DNA from: Sorangium cellulosum
GTDB taxonomy: Bacteria; Myxococcota_A; Polyangia; Polyangiales; Polyangiaceae
Assembly: GCF_002950945.1 (NCBI RefSeq)
Contig: NZ_CP012673.1
Coordinates: 14,065,501 to 14,129,500, forward strand
Direction: 5' to 3'
Length of the DNA stretch: 64,000 bases
In this document: piece after piece, positions 55,016-64,000 of the stretch
How the letters are laid out: each line of letters starts with the position of its first letter
Numbering within the stretch: the first letter of the stretch is position 1
Program-made: the position numbers and the translations under genes
Notes under the pieces: generated by a model
Databases searched by the model: none
What the model was told of the DNA's origin: nothing
Seen by the model: only the letters and a program-made list of their open reading frames with translations

Positions 55016-55825
55016 TCAGGGCATGAGGTAGCAGACCTCGAGCCAGGGGCGGTCGTCGACGCGCGGGTGCTCGCGTGCGCGGTACGACGTCTTCCCGGTC
55101 GAGTCCTGCTTCAGGAGGAATCCGTGGTTCTCGTATGCGCCATCGACCCAGGCCTGCACGAGCTCGGTCAGGTCGACCACCACCGCGTCATGGATGGCGC
55201 CGGGCAGCGTCGCGTCGACGTGCTCATCGTAGCTCGCGGCGAAGCTGCGCCATGTGACGGTCTGCTCGTCCCACGGCGCGGTGATCCGGTGTACCCGGAC
55301 GGTCTGCTCGCCGGAGCTGTACGCGCGCGCGCCGAAGCGAGCCGAGGCGAGGGGGGCGCCCGTGGGGATCACGTCGAGCGCGAACCGGAACAGCGCGTGC
55401 TGCTCGTCTCCGGCGATGAGGCTCGACGTGATGTAATTGCCGGCGCCGTCGCTGTAGCGGGGGTGAGCTTCCCAGATGACGGCGTCGGCGACCTCGCCGG
55501 CGTTGCCCGGCCTCACGGTGACGCACGTCAGCTGGCACGTGCCTTCTTCCGCACACGTCTGCCCGCCGCCGCTGCCGCTGCTGTCGCCGCCTCCACCGCC
55601 GTTAACGCCGGCGCCGCTGCTGCCACCGTCACCGCCGGCGCCGCCGCTGATGTTGCCGCCGTCACTCCCGCCGTCACCGCCGTCACCGCCACTCCCGCCG
55701 TCACCGCCACTCCCGCCGTCACCGCCGGCGCCGCCACTCCCGCCGTTTCCACCGGCGCCGCCGCTACCGCCGTCTCCGCCGGCGCCGCCGTCTCCGCCTC
55801 CGCCTCCGCCGCCCTCTCCGTCCAT
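55016..55825 (-). CDS. DNRLRE-domain segment, probable C-terminal part of the giant repeat lipoprotein
   Basis: From ATG 55825 a Gly/Asp/Ser linker (about 90 residues of GGDGG/GGAGG units) is followed by a DNRLRE/CBM96-like beta-sandwich with DAVIWEAHPRYSDGAGNYIT, HALFRFALDVIPTGAPLASA and ITAPWDEQTVTWRSF. The C-terminus is AWVDGAYENHGFLLKQDSTG. This domain binds extracellular surfaces or polysaccharides. It has no signal of its own. The frame runs open upstream through GDTTGSPNTFILAFADM and meets the giant gene at the 7-C tract 55872-55878. With six C the two parts form one protein, so it is listed separately only because of that break. Confidence 0.75.
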   Translation of the reverse strand: MDGEGGGGGGGDGGAGGDGGSGGAGGNGGSGGAGGDGGSGGDGGSGGDGGDGGSDGGNISGGAGGDGGSSGAGVNGGGGGDSSGSGGGQTCAEEGTCQLTCVTVRPGNAGEVADAVIWEAHPRYSDGAGNYITSSLIAGDEQHALFRFALDVIPTGAPLASARFGARAYSSGEQTVRVHRITAPWDEQTVTWRSFAASYDEHVDATLPGAIHDAVVVDLTELVQAWVDGAYENHGFLLKQDSTGKTSYRAREHPRVDDRPWLEVCYLMP

Positions 55826-58800
55826 GTCGGCGAACGCGAGGATGAACGTATTCGGGCTGCCGGTCGTGTCGCCCCCCCAGGTAGGGCGGTTGAGCCAGCG
55901 AGTACGCCTCGGCGCCCACCGCGGCGAGCGCGTCCAGCGCCTCGGCTTCCGTACCCGCCGCGCCGTAGAACACCCGGAACACGCGCGCGCCGCCGGGCTC
56001 CAGCGGGCCGAGGTCGAAGTCGAACACCGCGCCCAGGTTCTCGGGTCCCGCGTCCGTCACCGGGCCTGGCAGGTACTCCACGTAGTGGAATGGATCGCCG
56101 CCTGCCCAGGCGTACGCGTCGGAGCGGAAGAGCGCAGAGGACGTCCCCGGGTCGATGGTGACGTACTCCGCCGGCTCCGGGAGCGACACCGGGATGTTCC
56201 AGTCGACCGCGCGCCGGTAGCGGAGGTCGACCGGGCTCGCGCTGATGTTCTCCACCGTGACGGTCCCCTCGTAAAGCGCGGGGGTGCGCTCCGATGGCCG
56301 GTACTCGTGCGTGACGAGGAACGTCGAGCCGATACGCACGGTCGAGAGCGCGGCGCTCGCCGTCGCCTCGAAGCGCACGGGCACCATGGTCGGGTCGGGC
56401 GCCCACCCGGGCGGCTCGAAGCCGGCTACCCCCGAGTCGAGATCGGCGACGCCCCAGTTCTCGTTCGCCCACATGTAGCCCCCGACGCCCGAGGTGCCCG
56501 TCGGCAGGTAGATGAGGCCGATCAGCCCGAACCCGTCCGGAATGGTGTCGTCCTCCATGTAATTGAGGTTGCCCCAGCAGTTGACCCCGAGCTGAACAAC
56601 GCTGTTGTCGATGCGGGCGCCGCAGCTCGTATCGCAGGCGTCGCCGATCCCATCCTGGTCGAGGTCGCGCTGATCGGGGTTGGCGCTGGACGGGCAGCTG
56701 TCCACGTCGTCGCAGATCGCGTCCCCGTCGAGGTCGCCGCCCCCTGCCGACGCGCAGGTGTCGCACGCGTCGCCGACGCGATTGCCGTCACCGTCGAGCT
56801 GGTCGGGGTTCGCGAGGAACGGGCAGTTGTCGCACGCCTCCGGGGTCCCGTCGGCGTCGACGTCGTCGTCGGGCAAGTCCGGGTGCAAGTGATGGACGCA
56901 GCTGTCGTGCTCATCGCAGATCAGGTCGCCGTCCGCGTCGCTGACGCCCGGCCCGACGCAGGCATCGCACTCATCGCCCGCGCCGTCGCCGTCGCCGTCC
57001 TCCTGCCCGGGGTTCGTGGTGTAGACGCAGTTGTCGTCCTCGTTGCAGTGCTCGTCGAGATCGTGGTTCGAGCGCCCGGCCAGCCAGCACGTGTCGCAGG
57101 CGTCGCCCGGCCCGATCCAGTCGGTGTTGCGCTGGTCGGGGTTCGACGTGGCCGGGCAGTTGTCGCAGGCGTCGCCGCGCCCGTCGCCGTCGGCGTCCTC
57201 CTGGCCAGGGTTGGAGGTCCAGGCACAGTTGTCCGCCCCGTCGCACCGGCCATCGTGGTCTTCGTCGAGGTTCCCCGGGCCAGCGCAGAGGTCGCACGGG
57301 TCGCCGAAGCCGTCGCCGTCGGCGTCCTCCTGGCCAGGGTTCGCGGCCGCGACGCAGTTGTCCACGTCATCGCAGACGGCGTCGCCGTCCTGGTCCCTCG
57401 CGCTCCAGCAGGCGTCACACGCGTCGCCGCGACCGTCTCCATTGGAGTCTATCTGGTGGGGGTTCGGCACGTCGGGGCAGTTGTCGCACCCGTCGGGATC
57501 GGCGTCCCCGTCGGTGTCTTCCTGGCGCGGGTTGAACTCGGGGCAGTTGTCCACGTCATTGCAGACGCCGTCGTAATCGTCGTCTCTCTCCCCCGGGCCA
57601 GCGCAGCCGTCGCACGTGTCGCCGATGCCGTCGCCGTCGGCGTCCTCCTGGCCCGGGTTGAAGAGCCACCAGCAGTTGTCTCCGCCGTCGCAGAGGCCGT
57701 CCGCGTCGTCGTCGCGGTCCCCGGGGCCCACGCAAGGTATGCAGGCGTCGCCGATGCCGTCGCCGTCGGCGTCCTCCTGGCCAGGGTTGGGCGACCAGGG
57801 GCAGTTGTCCGCGTCGTTGCAGAGGCCATCGACATCGCTGTCCCAGTCCCCCGCGCCGTCGCAGTGATCACACGCGTCGCCGAAGCCGTCGCCGTCGGCG
57901 TCCTCCTGGCCAGGGTTGGGCTCCGCAAGGCAGTTGTCCACCAGGTCGCAGAGGCCGTCGGCGTCGTTGTCGCTCCCCGGGCCAGCGCAGGTGTCGCACG
58001 CGTCGCCGACGCCGTCCCCGTCGCCGTCCTCCTGCCCCGAGTTGGCGAGCCAGCTGCAATTGTCCACCTCATTGCAGACGCCGTCGTTATCCCTGTCGTT
58101 GATCCCGGGACCCACGCAGGGATCACACCCATCGCCGACGCCGTCGGCGTCCGCGTCCTCCTGGCCAGGGTTGGCGAGGGAATAGCAGTTGTCCGCCCCG
58201 TTGCAGAGGCCGTCTCCGTCGTTGTCCCAGGTGCCCGGGCCGACGCAGCACACGTCGCCGTAGCCGTCGCCGTCGGCGTCTCCCTGGCCCGGGTTGGGGG
58301 ACACGGGGCAGTTGTCCGTCTCGTCGCAGACGCCGTCGAGATCCTCGTCCTGGGCCCCGGCGCCAGGGCAGGCGTCACACACGTCGCCGTGACCGTCGCC
58401 GTCGGCGTCCTCCTGGCCCGGGTTGACGGCGCGAGGGCAGCTGTCCGCCCCGTCGCAGGTGCCGTCGAGATCGGAGTCCACGCTCCCCAGGGCGGTGCAG
58501 GGGTCACACGCGTCGCCGAAGCCGTTCTGATCGGCGTCGGCCTGGCCCGGGTTCGCCGCGCCCGGGCAGTTGTCGCACGTGTCGCCGAAGCCGTCGCCGT
58601 CGGCGTCCTCCTGGCCCGGGTTGACGGACCAGGGGCAGTTGTCTGCTCCATTGCGGATTGCGTCGCAGTCCCCGTCCACATACCGCTGGATCCAGCACGC
58701 GTCGCACGCGTCGCCGACGCCGTTCCCGTCGGACTCCGCCTGGTCGGGGTTCGGCACGTCCGGGCAGTTGTCGCACGCGTCGCCTGCCCCGTCGCCGTCG

Positions 58801-60836
58801 GCGTCCTCCTGGCCCGGGTTCGGGGTCCACAGGGGGCAGTTGTCGGCGTTATCGCAGCGGCCGTCCTCGTCGGAGTCCCACCTCCCGACGCCAGCGCACG
58901 CGTCGCACGCGTCGCCGAAGCCGTCGCCGTCGGTGTCCTCCTGGCCCGGGTTGTCCTCGTACTCGCAGTTGTCGATGGCCGCGCAGACGCCGTCGTCGTC
59001 GCGATCCCGCTGGATCCGCCGGCCAGCGCAGGCGCCTCCGCTGCACATGTCTTGCTCGGTGCAGGGATCGCCGTCGTCGCACGCGGCGCCCCCGGGCGCC
59101 GGCGCCGCGATGCACGCGCCGGACGCCGGATTGCAGAGGCCCACGTGACACGTGCCCGGCGCGGCGCACACGACCGGATCCGCGCCGGCGCAGGCGCCCG
59201 CCTGGCAGGCGTCGGTCCGGGTGCAGGCGTCGCCGTCGTCGCACGCGGCGCCGTCGGCCGCCGGGGCGCCGGCGCAGGCGCCCGCCTGGCAGCTGTCCCC
59301 CGCCGTGCAGGCGTTGCCGTCGTCACACGCCGCGCCGTCGGCCACCGGGGCGCCGGCGCAGGCGCCCGCCTGGCAGCTGTCCCCCGCCGTGCAGGCGTTG
59401 CCGTCGTCGCAGGTCGGTCCGGTGAGCGGCGCGCAGACGCCGTCCCGCGCCGCGCCGGCCGCGACCGAGCACGCCTCGCAGGCCCCGTCACAGGCCGTGC
59501 TGCAGCAGACGCCGTCGACGCAGAAGCCGCTCCCGCAATCGAAGGCCGAGCTGCAAGCGGCCCCGGGTGGGCCGTCCAGGGTGAGCAGCTCGGCCATGGA
59601 GGTCGCCATGGCCAGGCTGCCGTAGCCCGAGGGCTCGTTGCCGCCCGCGCGGAGGATCCTGCCGTCCAGGAGCGGGGTCGTCGTGCCGTCGCCGTGCCAC
59701 GGCGACACGGACGGCCCCGGCGTCCAGCCACCCGTCGCCGGATCGTGGATCCCGGCGTAGGTTTGCCAGTACATGTCGTGCTCGCCGGAGGGGACCCGCT
59801 CCCCGCCCACGACGAGGACCCTGCCGTCCTGGAGCAGCGCGGCGCGAACCCAGGCGTTGTAGCTGCCCGGGGCGCTCCCGGACGGCGGGGGATCGGTCCT
59901 CCCGGAGACCGCGGTCCAGGCGTTCGTCGCGGGGTCGTAGACCTCGGCCTGGATCACGTCCGCGCCGCTGCCGAACACCACGTCCCTGTGGGCCAGGAAG
60001 ACCTTGCCGCTCGGAAGCAGCGCGGCGTCTCCGAGGCCGCTCATCACCATGTCGCCCGTGGGCGACCAGGCGTCGCTCGCGGGGTCGTAGACCTCCGCGC
60101 GGCGTTCGGTGCTGGCCACGAGGACCCTGCCGTCCTGGAGCAGCACGGCGGTGTGGTCCTGAGGATGGGCGTACCCCGTGGAGCGCGCGGCGCTCCACGC
60201 GCCTGTCGCGGGGTCGTAGATCTCGTAGGTGGCCAGCGGGATCCAGCTGTAGGCGGACGAGTATCCCCCCACGACGAGGACCCTGCCGTCGGCGAGCCGT
60301 GTGGCCGTGAGCCCCCTGCGGGGGCCCGCCATCGGCGCCACGAACGTCCAGACGTTCAGCGCCGGGTCGTAGACCTCCGCGGTGGCGTGCACCTCGGACG
60401 GCACCCCCGCGTTCGTCCCTCCGACGACGAGCACCCGCCCATCGGAGAGCAGCGCCGCGCCGTGGTGGCTCCGCGCGGTCCCCATCGACGCCGCGGGCGT
60501 CCAGAGCCCCGTTCCAGGCTCGTAGATCTCCGCGCGCGCGTGGGATCCACCGGACTCCGAGCTCACCACGCCGCCGGCGACGAGGACCCTGCCGTCGGCG
60601 AGCCGCGTCGCCGTGTGGTTCGCGCGCCTGGCGCTCATCGATGCTGCCTGCAGCAGGAGCTCTGCCTGCCGTGTCTCGCCGGGATCCTCGCGCTCCGGCT
60701 CGGAGCCGGAGCAGCCCGCGAGGAGCGCGAGGCCCATCAGCAAGAGCGCGAAGAGCGCGGCGCGCTCCGCACGGACGAAAACGCGCCCGCCGCGCCGCCG
60801 ATGCAGGGCGCGGGCTTGCCGTGAATGGCAATCCAT
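55764..60836 (-). CDS. Giant lipoprotein: Kelch repeats, Cys-rich repeats and about 20 thrombospondin type-3 calcium repeats
   Basis: ATG 60836 has GGAGG eight bases upstream and a lipobox (LALLAGCSG). The first 400 residues are Kelch/galactose-oxidase-like blades (RLADGRVLVAGG, AEIYEPGTGLWTPAASM, RRGLTATRLADGRVLVVGGY). Then three to four CDDGNACTAGDSCQAGACAG units follow, and about 20 calcium-binding blocks of the form DADGDGFGDACDNC with NPGQED. These Asp-rich loops bind calcium and are typical of long surface adhesins or envelope proteins in myxobacteria. A propeller-like C-part (FLVTHEYRPSERTPALYEGT) leads to YLGG at the 7-C tract 55872-55878. As written, the frame then becomes Arg-rich and stops at 55764; without one C it continues into the DNRLRE part. 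About 1.9 thousand residues in total. Confidence 0.85.
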   Translation of the reverse strand: MDCHSRQARALHRRRGGRVFVRAERAALFALLLMGLALLAGCSGSEPEREDPGETRQAELLLQAASMSARRANHTATRLADGRVLVAGGVVSSESGGSHARAEIYEPGTGLWTPAASMGTARSHHGAALLSDGRVLVVGGTNAGVPSEVHATAEVYDPALNVWTFVAPMAGPRRGLTATRLADGRVLVVGGYSSAYSWIPLATYEIYDPATGAWSAARSTGYAHPQDHTAVLLQDGRVLVASTERRAEVYDPASDAWSPTGDMVMSGLGDAALLPSGKVFLAHRDVVFGSGADVIQAEVYDPATNAWTAVSGRTDPPPSGSAPGSYNAWVRAALLQDGRVLVVGGERVPSGEHDMYWQTYAGIHDPATGGWTPGPSVSPWHGDGTTTPLLDGRILRAGGNEPSGYGSLAMATSMAELLTLDGPPGAACSSAFDCGSGFCVDGVCCSTACDGACEACSVAAGAARDGVCAPLTGPTCDDGNACTAGDSCQAGACAGAPVADGAACDDGNACTAGDSCQAGACAGAPAADGAACDDGDACTRTDACQAGACAGADPVVCAAPGTCHVGLCNPASGACIAAPAPGGAACDDGDPCTEQDMCSGGACAGRRIQRDRDDDGVCAAIDNCEYEDNPGQEDTDGDGFGDACDACAGVGRWDSDEDGRCDNADNCPLWTPNPGQEDADGDGAGDACDNCPDVPNPDQAESDGNGVGDACDACWIQRYVDGDCDAIRNGADNCPWSVNPGQEDADGDGFGDTCDNCPGAANPGQADADQNGFGDACDPCTALGSVDSDLDGTCDGADSCPRAVNPGQEDADGDGHGDVCDACPGAGAQDEDLDGVCDETDNCPVSPNPGQGDADGDGYGDVCCVGPGTWDNDGDGLCNGADNCYSLANPGQEDADADGVGDGCDPCVGPGINDRDNDGVCNEVDNCSWLANSGQEDGDGDGVGDACDTCAGPGSDNDADGLCDLVDNCLAEPNPGQEDADGDGFGDACDHCDGAGDWDSDVDGLCNDADNCPWSPNPGQEDADGDGIGDACIPCVGPGDRDDDADGLCDGGDNCWWLFNPGQEDADGDGIGDTCDGCAGPGERDDDYDGVCNDVDNCPEFNPRQEDTDGDADPDGCDNCPDVPNPHQIDSNGDGRGDACDACWSARDQDGDAVCDDVDNCVAAANPGQEDADGDGFGDPCDLCAGPGNLDEDHDGRCDGADNCAWTSNPGQEDADGDGRGDACDNCPATSNPDQRNTDWIGPGDACDTCWLAGRSNHDLDEHCNEDDNCVYTTNPGQEDGDGDGAGDECDACVGPGVSDADGDLICDEHDSCVHHLHPDLPDDDVDADGTPEACDNCPFLANPDQLDGDGNRVGDACDTCASAGGGDLDGDAICDDVDSCPSSANPDQRDLDQDGIGDACDTSCGARIDNSVVQLGVNCWGNLNYMEDDTIPDGFGLIGLIYLPTGTSGVGGYMWANENWGVADLDSGVAGFEPPGWAPDPTMVPVRFEATASAALSTVRIGSTFLVTHEYRPSERTPALYEGTVTVENISASPVDLRYRRAVDWNIPVSLPEPAEYVTIDPGTSSALFRSDAYAWAGGDPFHYVEYLPGPVTDAGPENLGAVFDFDLGPLEPGGARVFRVFYGAAGTEAEALDALAAVGAEAYSLAQPPYLGGRHDRQPEYVHPRVRRHGRRGRRRRRRRRRRRRRRR

Positions 60837-61453
60837 ACTTCTGGCCTCCGGGGTCCAGAAACACCACTGCATCCGCCGGGCAGCCACGCCGCCCAGCACC
60901 CCTCGCGGCGCCCCGCCGCGCGTGTCTCCGCCTCTGATGCGGTCCCCTCGGAGCACATTCACGGCGCCGGAGGCGCCCGAGCGCGACGGTCCTCCCCACG
61001 ACACCCTCCGGCCCGCGGCGCAGCCTTCAGCGCATGCGCCGGAGCACCCGGAGGTCGTTTCGCGTACGGCCCTGCGAGCGCCGGCACCCGGGGTGCGCCC
61101 TCTCGCAGTCAACTTTGTAAGTTTTTTTACATGAAGAGGTCGCTCAGCATGCGCGGATGTATGCAAAACCACGCGCTTCCTGTCGTCTTGCAGGCAGCTG
61201 TGTAAGTTGCGTTGCTCTCGGGCGTCCCTCCCCGCTCACCGGCGCCTGCGCGCTCACCTCCGCGCCCGTCCGCGCCGCCGCGCGGGGCTCGCCGCGGGCT
61301 CCCCGCGCGCTCGGCCGCGGCCGACCTCTCCTCCGCGGCCCCTCCTCCGCCGCGGCGACCTCCCCGCCGACGCGCGCCGGCGCTCGCCGCGAGCCAGCCT
61401 CCGCGCCGGGATCTGGCTTTCCCCTGCACTCCTCCGCGATACTGACCGTCCCG
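60837..61453. promoter_or_regulatory. Divergent intergenic region between the giant lipoprotein and the kinase
   Basis: About 617 bases with no supported gene. An AT-rich patch at 61105-61135 contains TTGTAAGTTTTTTTACATG, a small GTAA/TTAC hairpin. TGTAAGTT recurs at about 61200. These are likely promoter or regulator-binding elements, since the rest of the region is about 75 percent GC. The region between 60837 and 61100 has only shadow frames. Confidence 0.45.
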
Positions 61454-64000
61454 ATGAAACCCGGGGACATCGTCGCCGACCGCTTCTTGATCGAACGCCT
61501 CGCCGGGTCGGGCGGGATGGGCTCCGTCTACCGCGCGCTCGACCGGCACACCGGCGAGGTCGCGGCGCTCAAGGTCATGTCGGGCCGGGGCCTCGAGCAC
61601 GGCGAGCGCTTCGCGCGCGAGGCGCAGGTGCTCGCGGGGCTGCGGCACCCCGGCATCGTCCGGTACATCGCGCAGGGGGCCACCGAGAGCGGCGAGCCGT
61701 GGCTCGCGCTCGAGTGGCTCGAGGGCGAGAGCCTCGGCGACCGGCTGCGGCGGCGGGGCCTCACCGTCGCCGAGAGCATCATGCTCGGGCTGCGCATCGC
61801 CGAGGCGCTCGCCGAGGCGCACCGCCACGGCGTCGTCCACCGCGACCTCAAGCCGAGCAACCTGTACCTCATCGACAAGTCCGTCGAGCGGGTCAAGCTC
61901 CTCGACTTCGGCATCGCCCGGCTCGCCGCGCTTGCGCCGCTCACGATGACCGGCGTCGTCATGGGCACGCCGTTCTACATGGCGCCCGAGCAGGCGCGGG
62001 GCGAGCGCGCCGTCGGGCCCCCGGCCGACGTGTTCGCGCTCGGCTGCGTCCTCTTCCACTGCCTCACCGGGCGCCCGCCGTTCGTCGGCGACGACATCCA
62101 CACCGCGCTGCTCCGCGTCGTCCTCGACGAGGCGCCGCGGCTGCGCGACCTGCGCGCCGACGTCCCCGAGGGCGTCGACGCCGCCGTCGCGCGCATGCTC
62201 GCGAAGGACCCGGCGGCGCGGCCCGCCGACGGCGGCGCCGCGGCCGACGAGCTGCTCCAGGTCGGCGAGATCAAGAGCACCCCCCCGGCGCCGATCAGCC
62301 GGCGGGGCGGCGCGCTCACGACCGGCGAGCGCCGCACGGTCTGCCTCATGCTCGCGCGCGTCGGCGCCAAGGACGCGGCCTGGCAGGGCCCCACCATGCC
62401 GATGACGCTCCCCATGACCATGCCGCTCGCGCGCGCGGCGATCCCGGAGGCGGAGCTCACGCGCGTCGCCGCGCGCTTCGGCGGCGCGCTGCAGACGCTC
62501 GCGGACGGCCTGCTCCTCATCACGCTCGAGTGCCGCGGCCTCATCACCGACCAGGCCGCGCGCGCGGCGCGGTGCGCGATCGAGGTGCGCGACCTCATCC
62601 CCGGCGTGCAGATGGCGCTCGTCGCCGGCCGCGGCACCGCGGACGACCAGCTCCCGATGGGGCCGACCATCGACCGCGCCGTGCGCCTGCTCGACCGCGC
62701 CGCCGGCGGCGCGATCCGCCTCGACGAGGTCATGGCCGGCCTGCTCGACGCGCGCTTCGACGTCGGCGGCGACGCGACCGGGCTCGTGCTCCGCGGCGAG
62801 CGCGACCTCAGCGAGGCGGCGCGCACGCTGCTCGGGCGGCCGACGCCGTTCGTCGGGCGCGACCACGAGATCGCGATCCTCGACGCCGTGCTCGACGAGT
62901 GCACCTCCGAGCCGACCGCGCGCGCGGTGCTCGTCACGGCGCCGGCGGGGCTCGGCAAGAGCCGGCTGCGCTACGAGTTCCTGCGCCGGGTCGAGGAGCG
63001 GCACGGGCGCGTGCAGGTCTGGCTCGGCCACGCCGACCCGATGAGCGCCGGCTCCCCCTTCGGCCTCCTGCGCCAGATGCTGCGCCGCGAGGCGGGGCTC
63101 TCCGGCGGCGAGCCGCAGGAGCTGCGCGAGCAGCGCCTGCGCGCGCGCGTCGGCCGCACCCTGAGCGGCGGCGACCTCGCGCGCGTCACCGAGTTCCTCG
63201 GCGAGGTCGCCCGCATCCACTTCTCCGACGAGGGCCGGGTCGAGCTGCGCGCCGCGCGCGCCGACCCGATGCTCATGGGCGACCAGATCCGGCGCGCCTT
63301 CGAGGACTTCGTGCTCGCCGAGTGCCGCGCCGAGCCGGTGCTCCTCGTGCTCGAGGACCTCCACTGGGGCGACCTGCCCACGGTGAAGCTCATCGACGCC
63401 GCGCTCGCGCACCGGGACCAGCCGCTCATGGTGCTGGCGCTGGCGCGGCCCGAGATCGAGTCGATCTTCCCGAAGCTCTGGGCCTCGCGCGGCGCGCAGG
63501 AGATCCGGCTGCGCGAGATCGGCAGGAAGGGCAGCGAGCGGCTCGTGCGCGAGGTCCTGGGCGACGCCGTGCCGCCCGAGCTCTGCGCGCGCCTGTGCGA
63601 GCGCGCCGGCGGCAACGCGTTCTACCTCGAGGAGCTCATCCGCGCGGCCGCCTCGGGCAGGACGGAGGCGCTGCCGGAGACGGTGCTCTCGATGGTGCAG
63701 GCGCGGCTCGAGTCGCTCGACGTCGAGGCGCGGCGGGTGCTGCGCGCCGGCAGCGTCTTCGGCCAGAAGTTCTGGCGCGGCGGCGTCGCCGCGCTGCTCG
63801 GCGGCGAGAAGCGGGCCCACCGCGTGGGCGAGTGGCTCTCGGTGCTGGTCGATCGCGAGCTCATCGCGCGCCGGGGCGAGGGGAAGTTCACGGGCGAGGA
63901 GGAGTACACGTTCCGGCACGCGCTCGTGCGCGAGGCGGCGTACGCGACGCTGACCGACGCCGACCGCGCGCTCGGCCACCTGCTCGCGGGCGAGTGGCTG
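61454..64000 (+). CDS. Ser/Thr kinase fused to a degenerate cyclase domain and an AAA ATPase (runs off the right edge)
   Basis: The frame is open from ATG 61454 to the window end (849 codons visible). Kinase (about 10-270): GSGGMGSVYRALD, Lys40 in AALK, HRDLKPSN (129-136), DFG 151-153, APE 177-179. At about 290-440 is a class III nucleotidyl-cyclase-like domain (ERRTVCLMLARVG, ARFGGALQTLADGLLLITLE), but the metal-binding Asp pair is missing, so it is likely a sensory relic. An AAA/STAND domain follows (VGRDHEIAILDAVLDEC, P-loop APAGLGKS 496-503, VLEDLHWGDLPTVKL as Walker B, then GRKGSERLVREVLGDAVPPE). The C-terminal helical repeats lie beyond the edge. The fragment at 5347-5715 is a relic of a paralogue. 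Confidence 0.92.
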   Translation, partial: MKPGDIVADRFLIERLAGSGGMGSVYRALDRHTGEVAALKVMSGRGLEHGERFAREAQVLAGLRHPGIVRYIAQGATESGEPWLALEWLEGESLGDRLRRRGLTVAESIMLGLRIAEALAEAHRHGVVHRDLKPSNLYLIDKSVERVKLLDFGIARLAALAPLTMTGVVMGTPFYMAPEQARGERAVGPPADVFALGCVLFHCLTGRPPFVGDDIHTALLRVVLDEAPRLRDLRADVPEGVDAAVARMLAKDPAARPADGGAAADELLQVGEIKSTPPAPISRRGGALTTGERRTVCLMLARVGAKDAAWQGPTMPMTLPMTMPLARAAIPEAELTRVAARFGGALQTLADGLLLITLECRGLITDQAARAARCAIEVRDLIPGVQMALVAGRGTADDQLPMGPTIDRAVRLLDRAAGGAIRLDEVMAGLLDARFDVGGDATGLVLRGERDLSEAARTLLGRPTPFVGRDHEIAILDAVLDECTSEPTARAVLVTAPAGLGKSRLRYEFLRRVEERHGRVQVWLGHADPMSAGSPFGLLRQMLRREAGLSGGEPQELREQRLRARVGRTLSGGDLARVTEFLGEVARIHFSDEGRVELRAARADPMLMGDQIRRAFEDFVLAECRAEPVLLVLEDLHWGDLPTVKLIDAALAHRDQPLMVLALARPEIESIFPKLWASRGAQEIRLREIGRKGSERLVREVLGDAVPPELCARLCERAGGNAFYLEELIRAAASGRTEALPETVLSMVQARLESLDVEARRVLRAGSVFGQKFWRGGVAALLGGEKRAHRVGEWLSVLVDRELIARRGEGKFTGEEEYTFRHALVREAAYATLTDADRALGHLLAGEWL

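Noticed and set aside
55476..60824. 5.3-kb open frame on the plus strand (1782 codons) opposite the giant lipoprotein gene
   Set aside because: Valine/Arg-rich repetitive translation with no family motif; it mirrors the TSP3 repeats on the other strand and is a high-GC codon-bias shadow.
61127..63979. 2.8-kb minus-strand open frame
   Set aside because: Lies exactly opposite the kinase/ATPase gene, which has all catalytic motifs; the minus frame has none.

Overview
The window looks like a chromosome segment of a large-genome myxobacterium (Polyangiales / Sorangium-Polyangium type). The reasons are the very high GC content, many Gly/Ser/Asp-rich lipoproteins, two FHA-containing sigma-54 activators, several Ser/Thr kinases fused to ATPase modules, and a dense set of secreted polysaccharide hydrolases. 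This placement is inferred from gene content, not from a marker gene. No rRNA, tRNA or CRISPR array was recognised.

Region by region. 1-5.1 kb: end of a PfkB sugar kinase, a decayed GH26-type hydrolase tail, a lipoprotein, an FHA/sigma-54 activator, and an acyl-CoA-dehydrogenase-like plus SnoaL-like gene pair. 5.3-15.6 kb is a decay zone. It holds a kinase/ATPase fragment, a methyltransferase stub joined to a broken AI-2E-type transporter, three copies of a dispersed repeat (one split by a complete IS701/IS4-type element), a broken trypsin-like protease, and one large intact hybrid sensor kinase. 15.5-27 kb is a complete chitin/N-acetylglucosamine module: GH20 hexosaminidase, SIS-domain GlcN6P deaminase, NagA, a PTS IICB permease and a fused EIIA-HPr-EI protein on the minus strand, with a GH18 chitinase divergent from them. 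Chitin would be cut outside the cell or on its surface, taken up and phosphorylated by the PTS, then deacetylated and deaminated to fructose-6-P.

27-41 kb: a beta-propeller lipoprotein, a frameshifted thioredoxin-reductase-like gene, a HAD phosphatase, a CpdB/UshA-like nucleotidase overlapping a Sel1-repeat gene, a peroxiredoxin-like/TetR divergent pair with a visible palindrome, an FAD monooxygenase, an outer-membrane-type lipoprotein and a GH43-lectin protein. 41-51.5 kb: a GH9 cellulase, a kinase-ATPase protein, an unknown protein, a second FHA/sigma-54 activator divergent from a sigma factor across a nested inverted repeat, and a pilin-like membrane protein. 51.5-55 kb: a REP-associated tyrosine transposase (RAYT) gene flanked by two arrays of the same short motif in opposite orientation; the right array has grown into the 3' end of a frameshifted lipoprotein gene. 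55-61 kb: a giant Kelch/thrombospondin-type-3 repeat lipoprotein split by a 7-C tract. 61.4-64 kb: a kinase/degenerate-cyclase/ATPase protein that runs off the end.

The most unusual signals are the RAYT gene with its inverted flanking arrays, the array running into a gene end, two frameshifts that both fall in 7-base C tracts, and the three-copy dispersed repeat with a coding-like core.
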